From IMG/VR virus record IMGVR_UViG_3300042987_003139, positions 1-29,615 of that record: a stretch of DNA of 29,615 nucleotides; one strand, 5' to 3'. Position numbers and translations under genes: made by a program. Positions 1 through 7,532 of the stretch are shown here, piece by piece. The notes beneath the pieces are model-generated. The model saw nothing but the letters and a program-made list of their open reading frames with translations. It was not told the origin of the DNA and made no database searches. Source of the DNA: a virus. Each line of letters starts with the position of its first letter. The first letter of the stretch is position 1.

Positions 1-239
1 CTATTATATTTATCATTATAAATTGTTACGATATTCATATTGGAATCACAGATAAAATCCAAAAATTTTTTATTATCAAATCCATATATATAAACTAGAT
101 TAATATTGTCAAAAATAGATTTCAGAACGAAGTATTGATTTTCTATAATATTCTGTCTATTAGTAATTTTTATTAGTCCAGCACACCCCTTAGATTTCAT
201 TCCTTTTTGGTATTTATCTCCTAATATTATGCAATTCAT
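1..239 (-). CDS. Partial nucleotidyltransferase-like protein, 3' end beyond window
   Basis: An open frame starts at the ATG at 239-237 and runs to the window edge without a stop, giving 79 codons. The ATG overlaps the TGA stop of the preceding gene in an ATGA junction, the usual gene-to-gene spacing here. The visible protein begins MNCIILGDKYQKGMKSKG, and later contains IIENQY and VYIYGF. The pattern of a hydrophobic first strand, a basic loop with KSKG, an I/L-K-I segment and an IIE helix is reminiscent of the N-terminal Rossmann-like half of sugar-nucleotide transferases. The classical G-x-G-x-R signature is not clear, so this is only a family guess. It follows a glycosyltransferase and a Cys-cluster protein, which fits a sugar-modification cassette. 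Confidence 0.7.
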   Translation of the reverse strand, partial: MNCIILGDKYQKGMKSKGCAGLIKITNRQNIIENQYFVLKSIFDNINLVYIYGFDNKKFLDFICDSNMNIVTIYNDKYN

Positions 240-994
240 ACGATAATAAAATTACTTTCATCGTCTAGAATATTCTTTTTCTCTACCGCTATAGACCACC
301 TATAAGTAACAGCGCTGAATAATATGGCCGATTTATCTTTATTGGTTATTGCTGTGATTGTATCTAGAGATTCGTGAACAATAGAATTACCCTTCAAAAT
401 AATTTTATCAATATCGTCACATGGATTTTTAATACCAAGAATAAACCGATAACCCTTATTAAGATTGCAGCAATTATTCAATATGTCTTCGTGTTGAAGT
501 GTGGTGTCAACCATAGTTTGAATACGCCATTTGCAGTTAAGTTTTGTATTTTCAAAAAAGCTTTTTATTACATCATAAGTAAATAACCCATTATCTGCTT
601 GATACCTTATAAAGACTATCTTTTTGGGTTGTATGCCACACGATTTAATTGATTTTTCTAGGTTGTATAAATCATTTATAGAGAAGTTTTTTAAATCAAC
701 CATCATCAGATAATGTAAATGATTTAATTCATTAAATTTTGCAATTTTATTATCTAGTGTGGAATTTTCTAGATCATATTGGGCAAACCACTTATTTTCC
801 CTATATCCTAGGCACTTTCTGTTATTAATAACATAAAATTCCTTATCTTCATCATACGCTTCTAATATAGGAGTATTTTTGTTCTTATACTTGTCAATGT
901 ACTTTAAGGCACAATCTGTTTGAGTAATATTTTCATAAATAGCGAAAACACAATTCTTACACGATGTGTGTATACGACTTATTTGTTGTGACAT
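236..994 (-). CDS. Cysteine-cluster protein, possibly glycosyltransferase-related
   Basis: This 252-residue protein has an N-terminal cysteine cluster (C12, C15, C28, C61) spaced as a metal- or Fe-S-binding knuckle. A mixed alpha/beta region follows, with a strand-helix segment around residues 95-130 (MMVDLKNFSINDLYNLE, then KKIVFIRYQ) that looks like the start of a GT-A glycosyltransferase fold. I see no clear DxD motif. Its ATG lies within the last 16 bases of the upstream GT-B glycosyltransferase gene, and its stop overlaps the next ATG, so the three genes are probably co-translated. That context is the main reason to suspect a role in sugar transfer. Function is otherwise unknown. Confidence 0.75.
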   Translation of the reverse strand: MSQQISRIHTSCKNCVFAIYENITQTDCALKYIDKYKNKNTPILEAYDEDKEFYVINNRKCLGYRENKWFAQYDLENSTLDNKIAKFNELNHLHYLMMVDLKNFSINDLYNLEKSIKSCGIQPKKIVFIRYQADNGLFTYDVIKSFFENTKLNCKWRIQTMVDTTLQHEDILNNCCNLNKGYRFILGIKNPCDDIDKIILKGNSIVHESLDTITAITNKDKSAILFSAVTYRWSIAVEKKNILDDESNFIIV

Positions 995-2631
995 ATAAGA
1001 AAATCCTCAGCTGTTTCTATTTTTTGTGTACGAATATTTTCACAAGCTATTTTATTATTTAAATGAGCTTCTAAAACCTCAACAACTTTTATATAATCAA
1101 GAGTAGTTATCATACCGTTTCGTGCAACAATTCTACTAGATAAATCTCTAATGAGATTTTGTACCAATGAGGTTCTAATAAAATCTGGTTCATTTAGCAC
1201 ATTTATGCATATATATTCTATAAATTCTTTTGGATTAAGATTTGGTGGAACTTTAATATTGGTGTGATTTGTGGAAGATATTTTATCGTCTGTCCAAGAT
1301 TTTTTATTAGTAATATCTATACTTTGAAAACATTCATCCCAAACAGCATAAACATTATCCCATGTGTATTTATCTACACACGTTTCTCTGGCTTTGCGTC
1401 CCCAGGTTATTTTTTCTTCATCTGTCAAGTTATTAAAAAAATCATATATAAAATTTGTTATAAATAAATTATCCGGATATGCTCTATCAGCATTTGTTTC
1501 TAATTCTCGAAACATTCTCTGTACAGGTATTTTAACTCCATGTAAATTTTCTACTATTTCTGACATGGCACTATAATCAACACTAGCCATCGGAACTCCA
1601 CACGATGCTGCTTCTAGTTGTGGCATACCAAAACCTTCGGCTATAGCATTTTGTAAAAATACATCAAATAGATTATATATTTTATTTAGATCATTAGTAC
1701 CAAGACTTGCTGCTACACTAGGAAAAGTAGCTGATATATTTCTACATTTAGGACAGGCAGATATAGAGTTTCTGAATTTAGAAGGAAACCAATGTTTACA
1801 ATTTCTACAAACATAAGTAAAATATACTTTATCTAATAAATTATATTCTAATAGAATAGCTGGAAAATCCCAACCATTTTCTTCTGGATAGGATGTATGA
1901 CAGTATAGGAAAGATTTATTATACTGATCTAAATTATTATCTTCTTTTAATCTATTTAGATATTTTCTAAAAATTAACATATTATCAGCAAATAGTTTGC
2001 GTTTTTGATTACGCATAACACATCCAACTATATTATAGTCATTACCAAATATGTCTATTTTGTGTTGTCTTTTATTTTCTATAGGAAAAAATTCATTAGG
2101 ATTTATTCCAGCATTTGCTGTTTTAGGGAAAAGATTAATGTTTTTTCCACAAGCCTCGGATAGAACCTTTTTAGCCCATTCAGTATAAGGTATCACAACG
2201 TCCGCATTACAAAACGTATGTAACCATTCTATTTTTTGCGGAGCAGAATCGACCATTGGCATTTGTACCCAAGAGAAATATTTTCTATATGGACTAGTAT
2301 CCTGGTAGGCATACATCCAGTAGTCTGTCCACGTACAAACAATATGCGGTTTAAAGTGCGCACATACTCTGTTAAACCTCCAGCCGCCAAATTGGTTTGT
2401 TCCATTGGACTTGTAGGCTTCGTACCTTGAATCTGTATGGTCTACAGCATTTGGATAAAATGTCCAAGGTATATTTTGAATTTCTTGGTTATTTATAGTC
2501 GCGTAGCAACCAAGTTCTGCTACTTCATATTTTCCAGAATTGTGGAGTCTAGATAAAATTTCTTTAGCATATATTCCGTATCCACTAGCTAAAAAACTAG
2601 CATCTGTGGCTACCAAAATTCTTTTTTTCAT
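979..2631 (-). CDS. GT-B glycosyltransferase (GT4-like) with inserted zinc ribbon
   Basis: This 550-residue protein has the layout of a two-Rossmann GT-B glycosyltransferase that transfers a sugar from a nucleotide-sugar donor. The N-terminal domain begins with a strand (RILVATDASF) and a Gly-rich loop (SGYGIYAKEIL). The donor-binding domain carries the GT4 E-x7-E signature at E332 to E340 (EGFGMPQLEAASCGVP). Between residues 275 and 296 two CxxC pairs (C275/C278 and C293/C296) form a rubredoxin-like zinc ribbon inside the donor domain, which is not part of the usual GT4 core. The last 110 residues look like a helical tail. It could modify phage DNA, virion proteins or host surface sugars. 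The acceptor cannot be read from sequence. Confidence 0.9.
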   Translation of the reverse strand: MKKRILVATDASFLASGYGIYAKEILSRLHNSGKYEVAELGCYATINNQEIQNIPWTFYPNAVDHTDSRYEAYKSNGTNQFGGWRFNRVCAHFKPHIVCTWTDYWMYAYQDTSPYRKYFSWVQMPMVDSAPQKIEWLHTFCNADVVIPYTEWAKKVLSEACGKNINLFPKTANAGINPNEFFPIENKRQHKIDIFGNDYNIVGCVMRNQKRKLFADNMLIFRKYLNRLKEDNNLDQYNKSFLYCHTSYPEENGWDFPAILLEYNLLDKVYFTYVCRNCKHWFPSKFRNSISACPKCRNISATFPSVAASLGTNDLNKIYNLFDVFLQNAIAEGFGMPQLEAASCGVPMASVDYSAMSEIVENLHGVKIPVQRMFRELETNADRAYPDNLFITNFIYDFFNNLTDEEKITWGRKARETCVDKYTWDNVYAVWDECFQSIDITNKKSWTDDKISSTNHTNIKVPPNLNPKEFIEYICINVLNEPDFIRTSLVQNLIRDLSSRIVARNGMITTLDYIKVVEVLEAHLNNKIACENIRTQKIETAEDFLICHNK

Positions 2632-2652
2632 AAAATGCGCCTAACTGAAGTA

Positions 2653-2692
2653 AGTGGCAGGATACCCACATCTCTATGAGTATCCTGCCGCT
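2653..2692 (-). terminator. Hairpin downstream of ssb, possible terminator or processing site
   Basis: A perfect 10-bp inverted repeat, GGCAGGATAC at 2656-2665 and GTATCCTGCC at 2680-2689, has a 14-nt loop. It extends outward by two more pairs across one mismatch. It sits about 20 bases after the ssb stop and 25 bases before the glycosyltransferase start. On the minus-strand transcript it is followed by a U-containing but not U-rich stretch, so termination may be weak or the hairpin may protect the ssb mRNA end. Confidence 0.55.
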
Positions 2693-2711
2693 ACGAACCA
2701 CACTGTTTATA

Positions 2712-3089
2712 TCAGAATGCTACTGTCTCTTCCGCTGAAGCATCCGACTTTTCTGATTTCTTAGTTCTTAGGATTTTAGCAAAATTATTTACTCTAACCT
2801 TAAGAGTACTATGCTTTACTCCATCCTTTTCCCAACTATCATTACGAAGACTGCCTTCTACCATAACAAGGTCGCCCTTCTTAAATGCAGACCCTATAGC
2901 ATCGGCTCCGCTGTCCCAGGCTTCGCACTGGATAAACGACGTTACCTTATCCTGAGTTCCATTAGCTCGTGTGAATTCACGAGATGTTGCGATAGTAAAA
3001 TTAACTACAGATGTTTGCTTGTCTCCAATACTTACAACGCGTAATTCTGGATCACGAGCAAGGTTACCCCTCAACATTACAATATTCAT
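2712..3089 (-). CDS. ssb: Single-stranded DNA-binding protein
   Basis: This is a 125-residue bacterial-type SSB with one OB fold: MNIVMLRGNLARDPEL at the start, then FTIATSREF, TSFIQCEAWD, FKKGDLVMVEGSL and the closing strand TLKVRVNNFAKI. It coats ssDNA at the replication fork. A longer in-frame ATG exists at 3149, but its 20 extra residues would be encoded by promoter and leader DNA. The internal ATG at 3089 has an excellent Shine-Dalgarno AAGGAGA at 3101-3095 with 5-nt spacing and matches the family start. The tail is acidic but ends EETVAF rather than exactly the canonical DDDIPF-type tip. Its own promoter lies upstream and a hairpin downstream, so it is probably expressed as an extra, abundant transcript. 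Confidence 0.95.
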   Translation of the reverse strand: MNIVMLRGNLARDPELRVVSIGDKQTSVVNFTIATSREFTRANGTQDKVTSFIQCEAWDSGADAIGSAFKKGDLVMVEGSLRNDSWEKDGVKHSTLKVRVNNFAKILRTKKSEKSDASAEETVAF

Positions 3090-3131
3090 AAAATTCTCCT
3101 TAAAAATAAAAACCAATGTACCAACGTACAC

Positions 3132-3162
3132 AGTATAGTAAGATCCCATCAGGATGTGTCAA
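3132..3162 (-). promoter_or_regulatory. Sigma70-like promoter for ssb
   Basis: On the minus strand a perfect -35 TTGACA (3162-3157) is followed by TACTAT (3140-3135, 16-bp spacer), overlapping TATACT (3137-3132, 19-bp spacer). The -35 overlaps the TGA stop of the polymerase C-terminal half. A leader of about 40 nt with a strong Shine-Dalgarno then leads to the ssb ATG. Confidence 0.65.
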
Positions 3163-4778
3163 GTTTTGGCAATATATGCCTTTTCTACTATTAATCCATC
3201 CCCGGTTCTTGATCTGGTGCCAACAACTATAATAATATTACCATCAAATAGTATATTTTTATATGTTTTGTATTGCTCAGGAAAAAATATAACACTATCG
3301 ATGGAACCAGTTTGATCTGTTAAATTAACAAAACACATATCTGCACCTTTTAATTTACCAGTTTTAGTCTTGGTGACATTAATAAAAGCAATTTCTCCAC
3401 CGATAATAATATTATCTTTTGTTGAATTATTTTTAAAATCTCTACAAGTACTGTTTGTCATACTAATATCGTACATATCAATTTTTGAACACGAAATAGA
3501 GCAGCCCAATGCTGCGTCTTCGGCATCGGCAATCCATTCGGGACTATCCTCTACAGAATATGGTGGATTATTCAATAGGTGCTTAGAGTCCTCTATAATT
3601 TTTTTTCGATTCTTGTTGGATTTGCCATTAATCAATAGATAATCTAAAGCATCATCCAATTTAGTAAAATTATCAATATGACCAACTATAAACTCTGCTT
3701 CTTTTTTTGTTAGTTCTGATGCTATATTATATTCAAACAACATAGAACTGCGAGTTTTGGGAATAAAACTAGTAGCTCCACTTTCTATCAAAGCCTTTGC
3801 TGCTGTGCTGTTAATGTTTAATAGTATTTGAAATAATAGTCTTAACCAATTAATTTTATCTAAATCTATATGTTTTGTGTCTATAATAGAAATCAATTTA
3901 TTAAATACAGAATCTCCAACTCCTTTAATATCTGTTAGGCCGAAATATATCTTATCATTTTTTAGAATAAAATATCTATTCAAGTTTCTAATATCTGGAG
4001 TATGGATTGTTATATCCATTTCATTGGCATTTTGTACGAGAGCTTTAATTTCATCTTGTGGATCGATTTTATCCTTAGCAAATCTCAAATATGCCGCAAA
4101 AAATATTTTCGGGAAGTGTGCTTTAGCATACGCCGATAAATAAGCGTTCATAGCATAACTAACAGCATGACTTTTGTTAAATGAGTATCTTTGACTTTTT
4201 TCTATCCATCCGAAGATTTGTTCTGCTTCGTACTCATTCACAATCTTTTTTGCTTTACACCCATCAATAAATTTTGATTTAACAGCAGCCATTTTATCGG
4301 CTAGTTTTTTACCAATAGCTTTTCTTAATTCGTCAGCTTGCTGCAAATCGAATCCGGCAATATCCTTGGCAATCTCCATCGCCTGTTCCTGATATATTAA
4401 CTCACCTAAAGTGGGAGACAATATGGGTTCTAATGCACTATGGAAATAATTAATACTTTCTTGTGCATTTTTTCTATCTATATAATGATTTGTTACGCTT
4501 TTCCCGTCACGAATAGCCTCTAAGCATCCTGGTCTCAAAATACTAATAAGAGCAGAAAGCTGTTCCATATTTTCTGGTTTAAGTTTTTTTGCAATAGACC
4601 TACCTAATCTTGACTCTAATTGGAAAACCCCCTTTGTGTTTCCGTCACCAATTAGATCCCATGTTTTGTGACACTCTAGATTAATATTTTCAACATTAGG
4701 ATCAAATGAAATTTCTTTACGACCAGCTTCGTCAGAAAAGTCAAAAGAACAACCGCAAGAATACTTAAATTGTTTCAT
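3159..4778 (-). CDS. dnaE: DNA polymerase III alpha subunit, C-terminal half (fingers to OB)
   Basis: This 539-residue protein matches only the second part of bacterial DnaE. After about 45 residues it enters the fingers domain (KGVFQLESRLGRSIAKKL, then LISILRPG), continuing with YQEQAMEIA, ELRKAIGKK and SFNKSHAVSYA. The DIKGVGDS helix-hairpin-helix region follows, and an OB fold sits at about residues 440-539 (GGEIAFINVTKTKTGKLKG, then LTDQTGSIDSVIFFPEQY). It lacks PHP and palm, which are encoded by the gene at 5658-7532, and lacks an obvious tau-binding C-terminus. The N-terminal extension is new and contains CGC and a later CH. No intein splicing motifs are seen at the break, so the halves presumably assemble non-covalently. 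It overlaps the exonuclease gene by an ATGA junction. Confidence 0.92.
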   Translation of the reverse strand: MKQFKYSCGCSFDFSDEAGRKEISFDPNVENINLECHKTWDLIGDGNTKGVFQLESRLGRSIAKKLKPENMEQLSALISILRPGCLEAIRDGKSVTNHYIDRKNAQESINYFHSALEPILSPTLGELIYQEQAMEIAKDIAGFDLQQADELRKAIGKKLADKMAAVKSKFIDGCKAKKIVNEYEAEQIFGWIEKSQRYSFNKSHAVSYAMNAYLSAYAKAHFPKIFFAAYLRFAKDKIDPQDEIKALVQNANEMDITIHTPDIRNLNRYFILKNDKIYFGLTDIKGVGDSVFNKLISIIDTKHIDLDKINWLRLLFQILLNINSTAAKALIESGATSFIPKTRSSMLFEYNIASELTKKEAEFIVGHIDNFTKLDDALDYLLINGKSNKNRKKIIEDSKHLLNNPPYSVEDSPEWIADAEDAALGCSISCSKIDMYDISMTNSTCRDFKNNSTKDNIIIGGEIAFINVTKTKTGKLKGADMCFVNLTDQTGSIDSVIFFPEQYKTYKNILFDGNIIIVVGTRSRTGDGLIVEKAYIAKT

Positions 4779-5479
4779 ACTAAAGTAGCTTCATTCCTAA
4801 AAGCATTTTTAAATTTAATTTTTTCCGATAGCGTTCTATGAAGTTTCAAGAAACGTATCATAAGATTTGCTGTATCCTTAACATCTTTTAAAGCATCGTG
4901 AGCATTTGTTTTGTCTATACCAAAATACTCTCTAATTGTGTCAAGACTCAAACTTTTTACATCGTTGTTACTTTCAAACCAATAATAAACAAGATTAATA
5001 ACATCTAGAACATCTCTAGGATAAAACAAATCTGTTTTACCTTCCTTGTTAATATTCTTGTATTTATTGCTTAATCTATCAACAATAACAAGATCAAATC
5101 TATTTATGTTGTAGCCAGCAGCAATAGGAGCACTAAATTGACTTTTTTTAGTTGTTCTTGTATGATATTTATCTAAATAGTCAACAAACATTGTCCATGC
5201 TTGATTTTGTTTTGGATACTGTTTCCAAGCATTGAGTATATCGTCTTTTGAACACGATCTAACTTTAGCATGAAAATCTAATATATCGGTTGTATATACA
5301 TAGTTTTCATTTTCTTCAATAACCTCTGGTTTAAAATTCATATTGAATTCTGATCCTTTAATAATTTCTAAATTAATAGGATCAACCATAATAGCAGCTA
5401 TCTGGACCGGACTACATACCCTTGGATCGGATCCGTCCGTCTCCATATCAAAAACACAAATTTTATTTTTATTGATCAT
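4775..5479 (-). CDS. DnaQ-like 3'-5' exonuclease (proofreading)
   Basis: This 234-residue DEDD-family exonuclease shows ExoI at residues 8-14 (CVFDMET, with D11 and E13), ExoII in GYNINRFDLVIVDRL, and ExoIII in NAHDALKDVKDTANLM, where the His five residues before Asp marks the DEDDh type. Length and motif order fit the proofreading epsilon subunit of DNA polymerase III. It is encoded between the two halves of the polymerase gene, which strongly suggests it edits for that polymerase. The ATG at 5479-5477 overlaps the end of the 61-residue gene, and the stop overlaps the start of the DnaE C-terminal half, implying coupled translation of the polymerase parts. Confidence 0.93.
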   Translation of the reverse strand: MINKNKICVFDMETDGSDPRVCSPVQIAAIMVDPINLEIIKGSEFNMNFKPEVIEENENYVYTTDILDFHAKVRSCSKDDILNAWKQYPKQNQAWTMFVDYLDKYHTRTTKKSQFSAPIAAGYNINRFDLVIVDRLSNKYKNINKEGKTDLFYPRDVLDVINLVYYWFESNNDVKSLSLDTIREYFGIDKTNAHDALKDVKDTANLMIRFLKLHRTLSEKIKFKNAFRNEATLV

Positions 5480-5654
5480 CTACTACCACTTCGTCTAAAG
5501 GTTTTACCTGAATTTTTTGTTGGGCATTATCAACACCACAAGCGTTGATACTTCTGCAACAACTTACTCTTTTTTCTTCTGTCTTTTTGTATTTAACTCC
5601 ATTCAAAGTAAATTCATCATTAACAGCTAGATCTTTAAATTGTTTTGTAGCCAT
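5469..5654 (-). CDS. Small conserved-looking protein between polymerase halves
   Basis: This 61-residue protein starts 3 bases after the stop of the polymerase N-terminal half and overlaps the exonuclease start. It reads as a small all-beta unit (FKDLAVNDEFTLNGVKYKKTEE) followed by a VSCC pair and another Cys, then a strand with KIQVKPLDEVVV. I recognise it only as a type of short beta-strand protein often found in phages and cannot assign a function. Its position inside the polymerase gene set makes a replisome accessory role possible but unproven. Confidence 0.8.
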   Translation of the reverse strand: MATKQFKDLAVNDEFTLNGVKYKKTEEKRVSCCRSINACGVDNAQQKIQVKPLDEVVVDDQ

Positions 5655-5657
5655 AAA

Positions 5658-7532
5658 TCATATTCCTTGTTTAAGTAAATTTGCTATACTCATAACCTTA
5701 TCCAACAAGGCTATACCTAGTATATCAAATTTTATTACCCCAATAGCCTCTAAATCTTGCATTTCCATTCCCGCTATTGATTGATCGTTTTTTCCATCAT
5801 AAACCATCGGACATATTTCATGAAGAGGAATAGAACTCATCGCTATTCCAGCGGCGTGTTTTGACTGATTTGTTTTTGTTCCTTCTAATCTAATAGCCTG
5901 TTCAAATCTTTTGGCAAGCGGACCCTGTAATTCATTGTTTTCGTCTACATAACACCACTCTTTGAGTTGCTCAGAATGGTTTTCTAACGCCCAACGAATA
6001 ATAGATGCTTCTCCAGTTTCTTCTTTCATTTCTTGTAATTCATCCGAAATTTTGGCTTCGTCAGGAATATGCTTTGTGATTTTATTCATTTCTTCGAATG
6101 TAATATTACCATATACTCTTAATACATCCTTAAGAGCACCTCTGCCTTTCATAGTATTAAATGTAATCATTTGAGAAACGTTTTCTTGACCATATTTGTT
6201 TTTGATATAAGCAATAACATCTTCGCGTTTTAAAATTGGTACGTCAACATCAATATCTGGCAAAGATACCCTATCTTTTGTGTTACGACCAGCAGAATAA
6301 AATCTTTCAAAAATTAAATTATATGACAACGGATCAATGCTTGTTATACCAATAAGATATGAAACTAAACACCCTGCTGCTGAACCTCGTCCTGGCCCAG
6401 CCAACCAATTATTTTGTTTAACAAAATTTACAATGTCTTGAACTATCAAAAAGTAACTACTTAAACCAGCCCCTTGTAAAACCTCTAATTCTTGCTTAAT
6501 CCTTTCAACATATGATGGTTGTTGATCCACAGGAACTTTTGGTGCAATTTTTTCTCTCCAGCCTTTTCTGCATAATTCTCTTAAATATTCATCAGGATTC
6601 AAATTATTTGGACATGAATAAGTAGGCAGATTTGGTTTGCTTAAAATATCATAATCTTCTATCATAGATGCTACATAATTTGTATTATCGATTTCTTCTT
6701 GCGTATGAAGCTCTTTCATTTCATCATAAGATAATATATGATAATTATCTGACAAAAAGAAACACCCTAATGGAACATCTTCATTATTGCTGATTTTTCT
6801 ACTTATTTCTGGAAAGGTTGTTTTTAAATTATTACATAATAAGACTCTTTGATCTACAGCATCTTCTTTTCTGCAATAATGTGCATCTGGAGTGCAAATA
6901 ACTTTTGTATCTGTTGACTTACCCAAATATCTTATGCAGTCTGTTAGCTGTGTTTGAATGGTAAGATTTTTATGATCCATTAATTGGGCTTCTAAAAAGA
7001 CATTTTCTTTACCAAAGATTTTATGAATTTTTTCAATAGTCTCTTTGCCACGCTCTTTCCAATCTTGTCTTATCGTTGTATAGTTATCTATTAGGGCATC
7101 TGCTAGTGTTGATCCTAAGTGACCAATAATAGCAATTAAATTACCATCTATAAATTTAGATAATGTTTTAAGATCTAGTCTTGGCTTATGATAAAAGTGC
7201 TCGGCCCTATTGGATTCTGAAACTAACTTGATAAGCTGTTTCCATCCTTTATAATTCTTTGCCAAAACGATAAAATGGCTTAGATCTTTATTTTCTTTAG
7301 TTTTATTTTTAGGATCATCAGCACAGATATATAATTCACACCCTAGAATGGGTTTGATCCCAGCTTTTTTCATCTCGCTATAAAATTTCACAGATCCGGC
7401 TATATTTCCGTGGTCTGTTAATGCGCAATTTTTTACACCTATTTCTTTACAACGCTCTGCAATTTGAGAGGGTTTGCTTAGACCATCCAATAAAGAATAA
7501 GTAGAGTGACAATGTAGAACAGAATAACTCAT
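5658..7532 (-). CDS. dnaE: DNA polymerase III alpha subunit, N-terminal half (PHP and palm)
   Basis: This 624-residue protein covers the first part of bacterial DnaE. The PHP domain is intact, with HCHSTYS at 7-13, TDHGN, GCELY and TPDAHY. Next come the palm and thumb with GPGRGSAAGCLVSYLIGIT and the two catalytic aspartates D426 and D428 in PDIDVDV. The third catalytic aspartate, D603, lies in IKFDILG. The protein stops 21 residues later, exactly where the fingers domain should begin. So all catalytic carboxylates are here, and primer-template and clamp contacts are mostly on the partner at 3159-4778. The break is unlike the cyanobacterial split-intein site, which lies at the FNKSH motif and is intact in the partner. 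The ATG overlaps the upstream nuclease stop. Confidence 0.93.
   Translation of the reverse strand: MSYSVLHCHSTYSLLDGLSKPSQIAERCKEIGVKNCALTDHGNIAGSVKFYSEMKKAGIKPILGCELYICADDPKNKTKENKDLSHFIVLAKNYKGWKQLIKLVSESNRAEHFYHKPRLDLKTLSKFIDGNLIAIIGHLGSTLADALIDNYTTIRQDWKERGKETIEKIHKIFGKENVFLEAQLMDHKNLTIQTQLTDCIRYLGKSTDTKVICTPDAHYCRKEDAVDQRVLLCNNLKTTFPEISRKISNNEDVPLGCFFLSDNYHILSYDEMKELHTQEEIDNTNYVASMIEDYDILSKPNLPTYSCPNNLNPDEYLRELCRKGWREKIAPKVPVDQQPSYVERIKQELEVLQGAGLSSYFLIVQDIVNFVKQNNWLAGPGRGSAAGCLVSYLIGITSIDPLSYNLIFERFYSAGRNTKDRVSLPDIDVDVPILKREDVIAYIKNKYGQENVSQMITFNTMKGRGALKDVLRVYGNITFEEMNKITKHIPDEAKISDELQEMKEETGEASIIRWALENHSEQLKEWCYVDENNELQGPLAKRFEQAIRLEGTKTNQSKHAAGIAMSSIPLHEICPMVYDGKNDQSIAGMEMQDLEAIGVIKFDILGIALLDKVMSIANLLKQGI

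Noticed and set aside
3090-3149. Longer SSB start at the ATG at 3149
   Set aside because: The extra 20 residues would be encoded by promoter and leader DNA, and the ATG at 3089 has a strong Shine-Dalgarno and matches the family start.
3159-7532. Split intein joining the polymerase halves
   Set aside because: No N-terminal Cys/Ser splicing block or C-terminal HN motif is seen at the ends, and the break is not at the known intein site.
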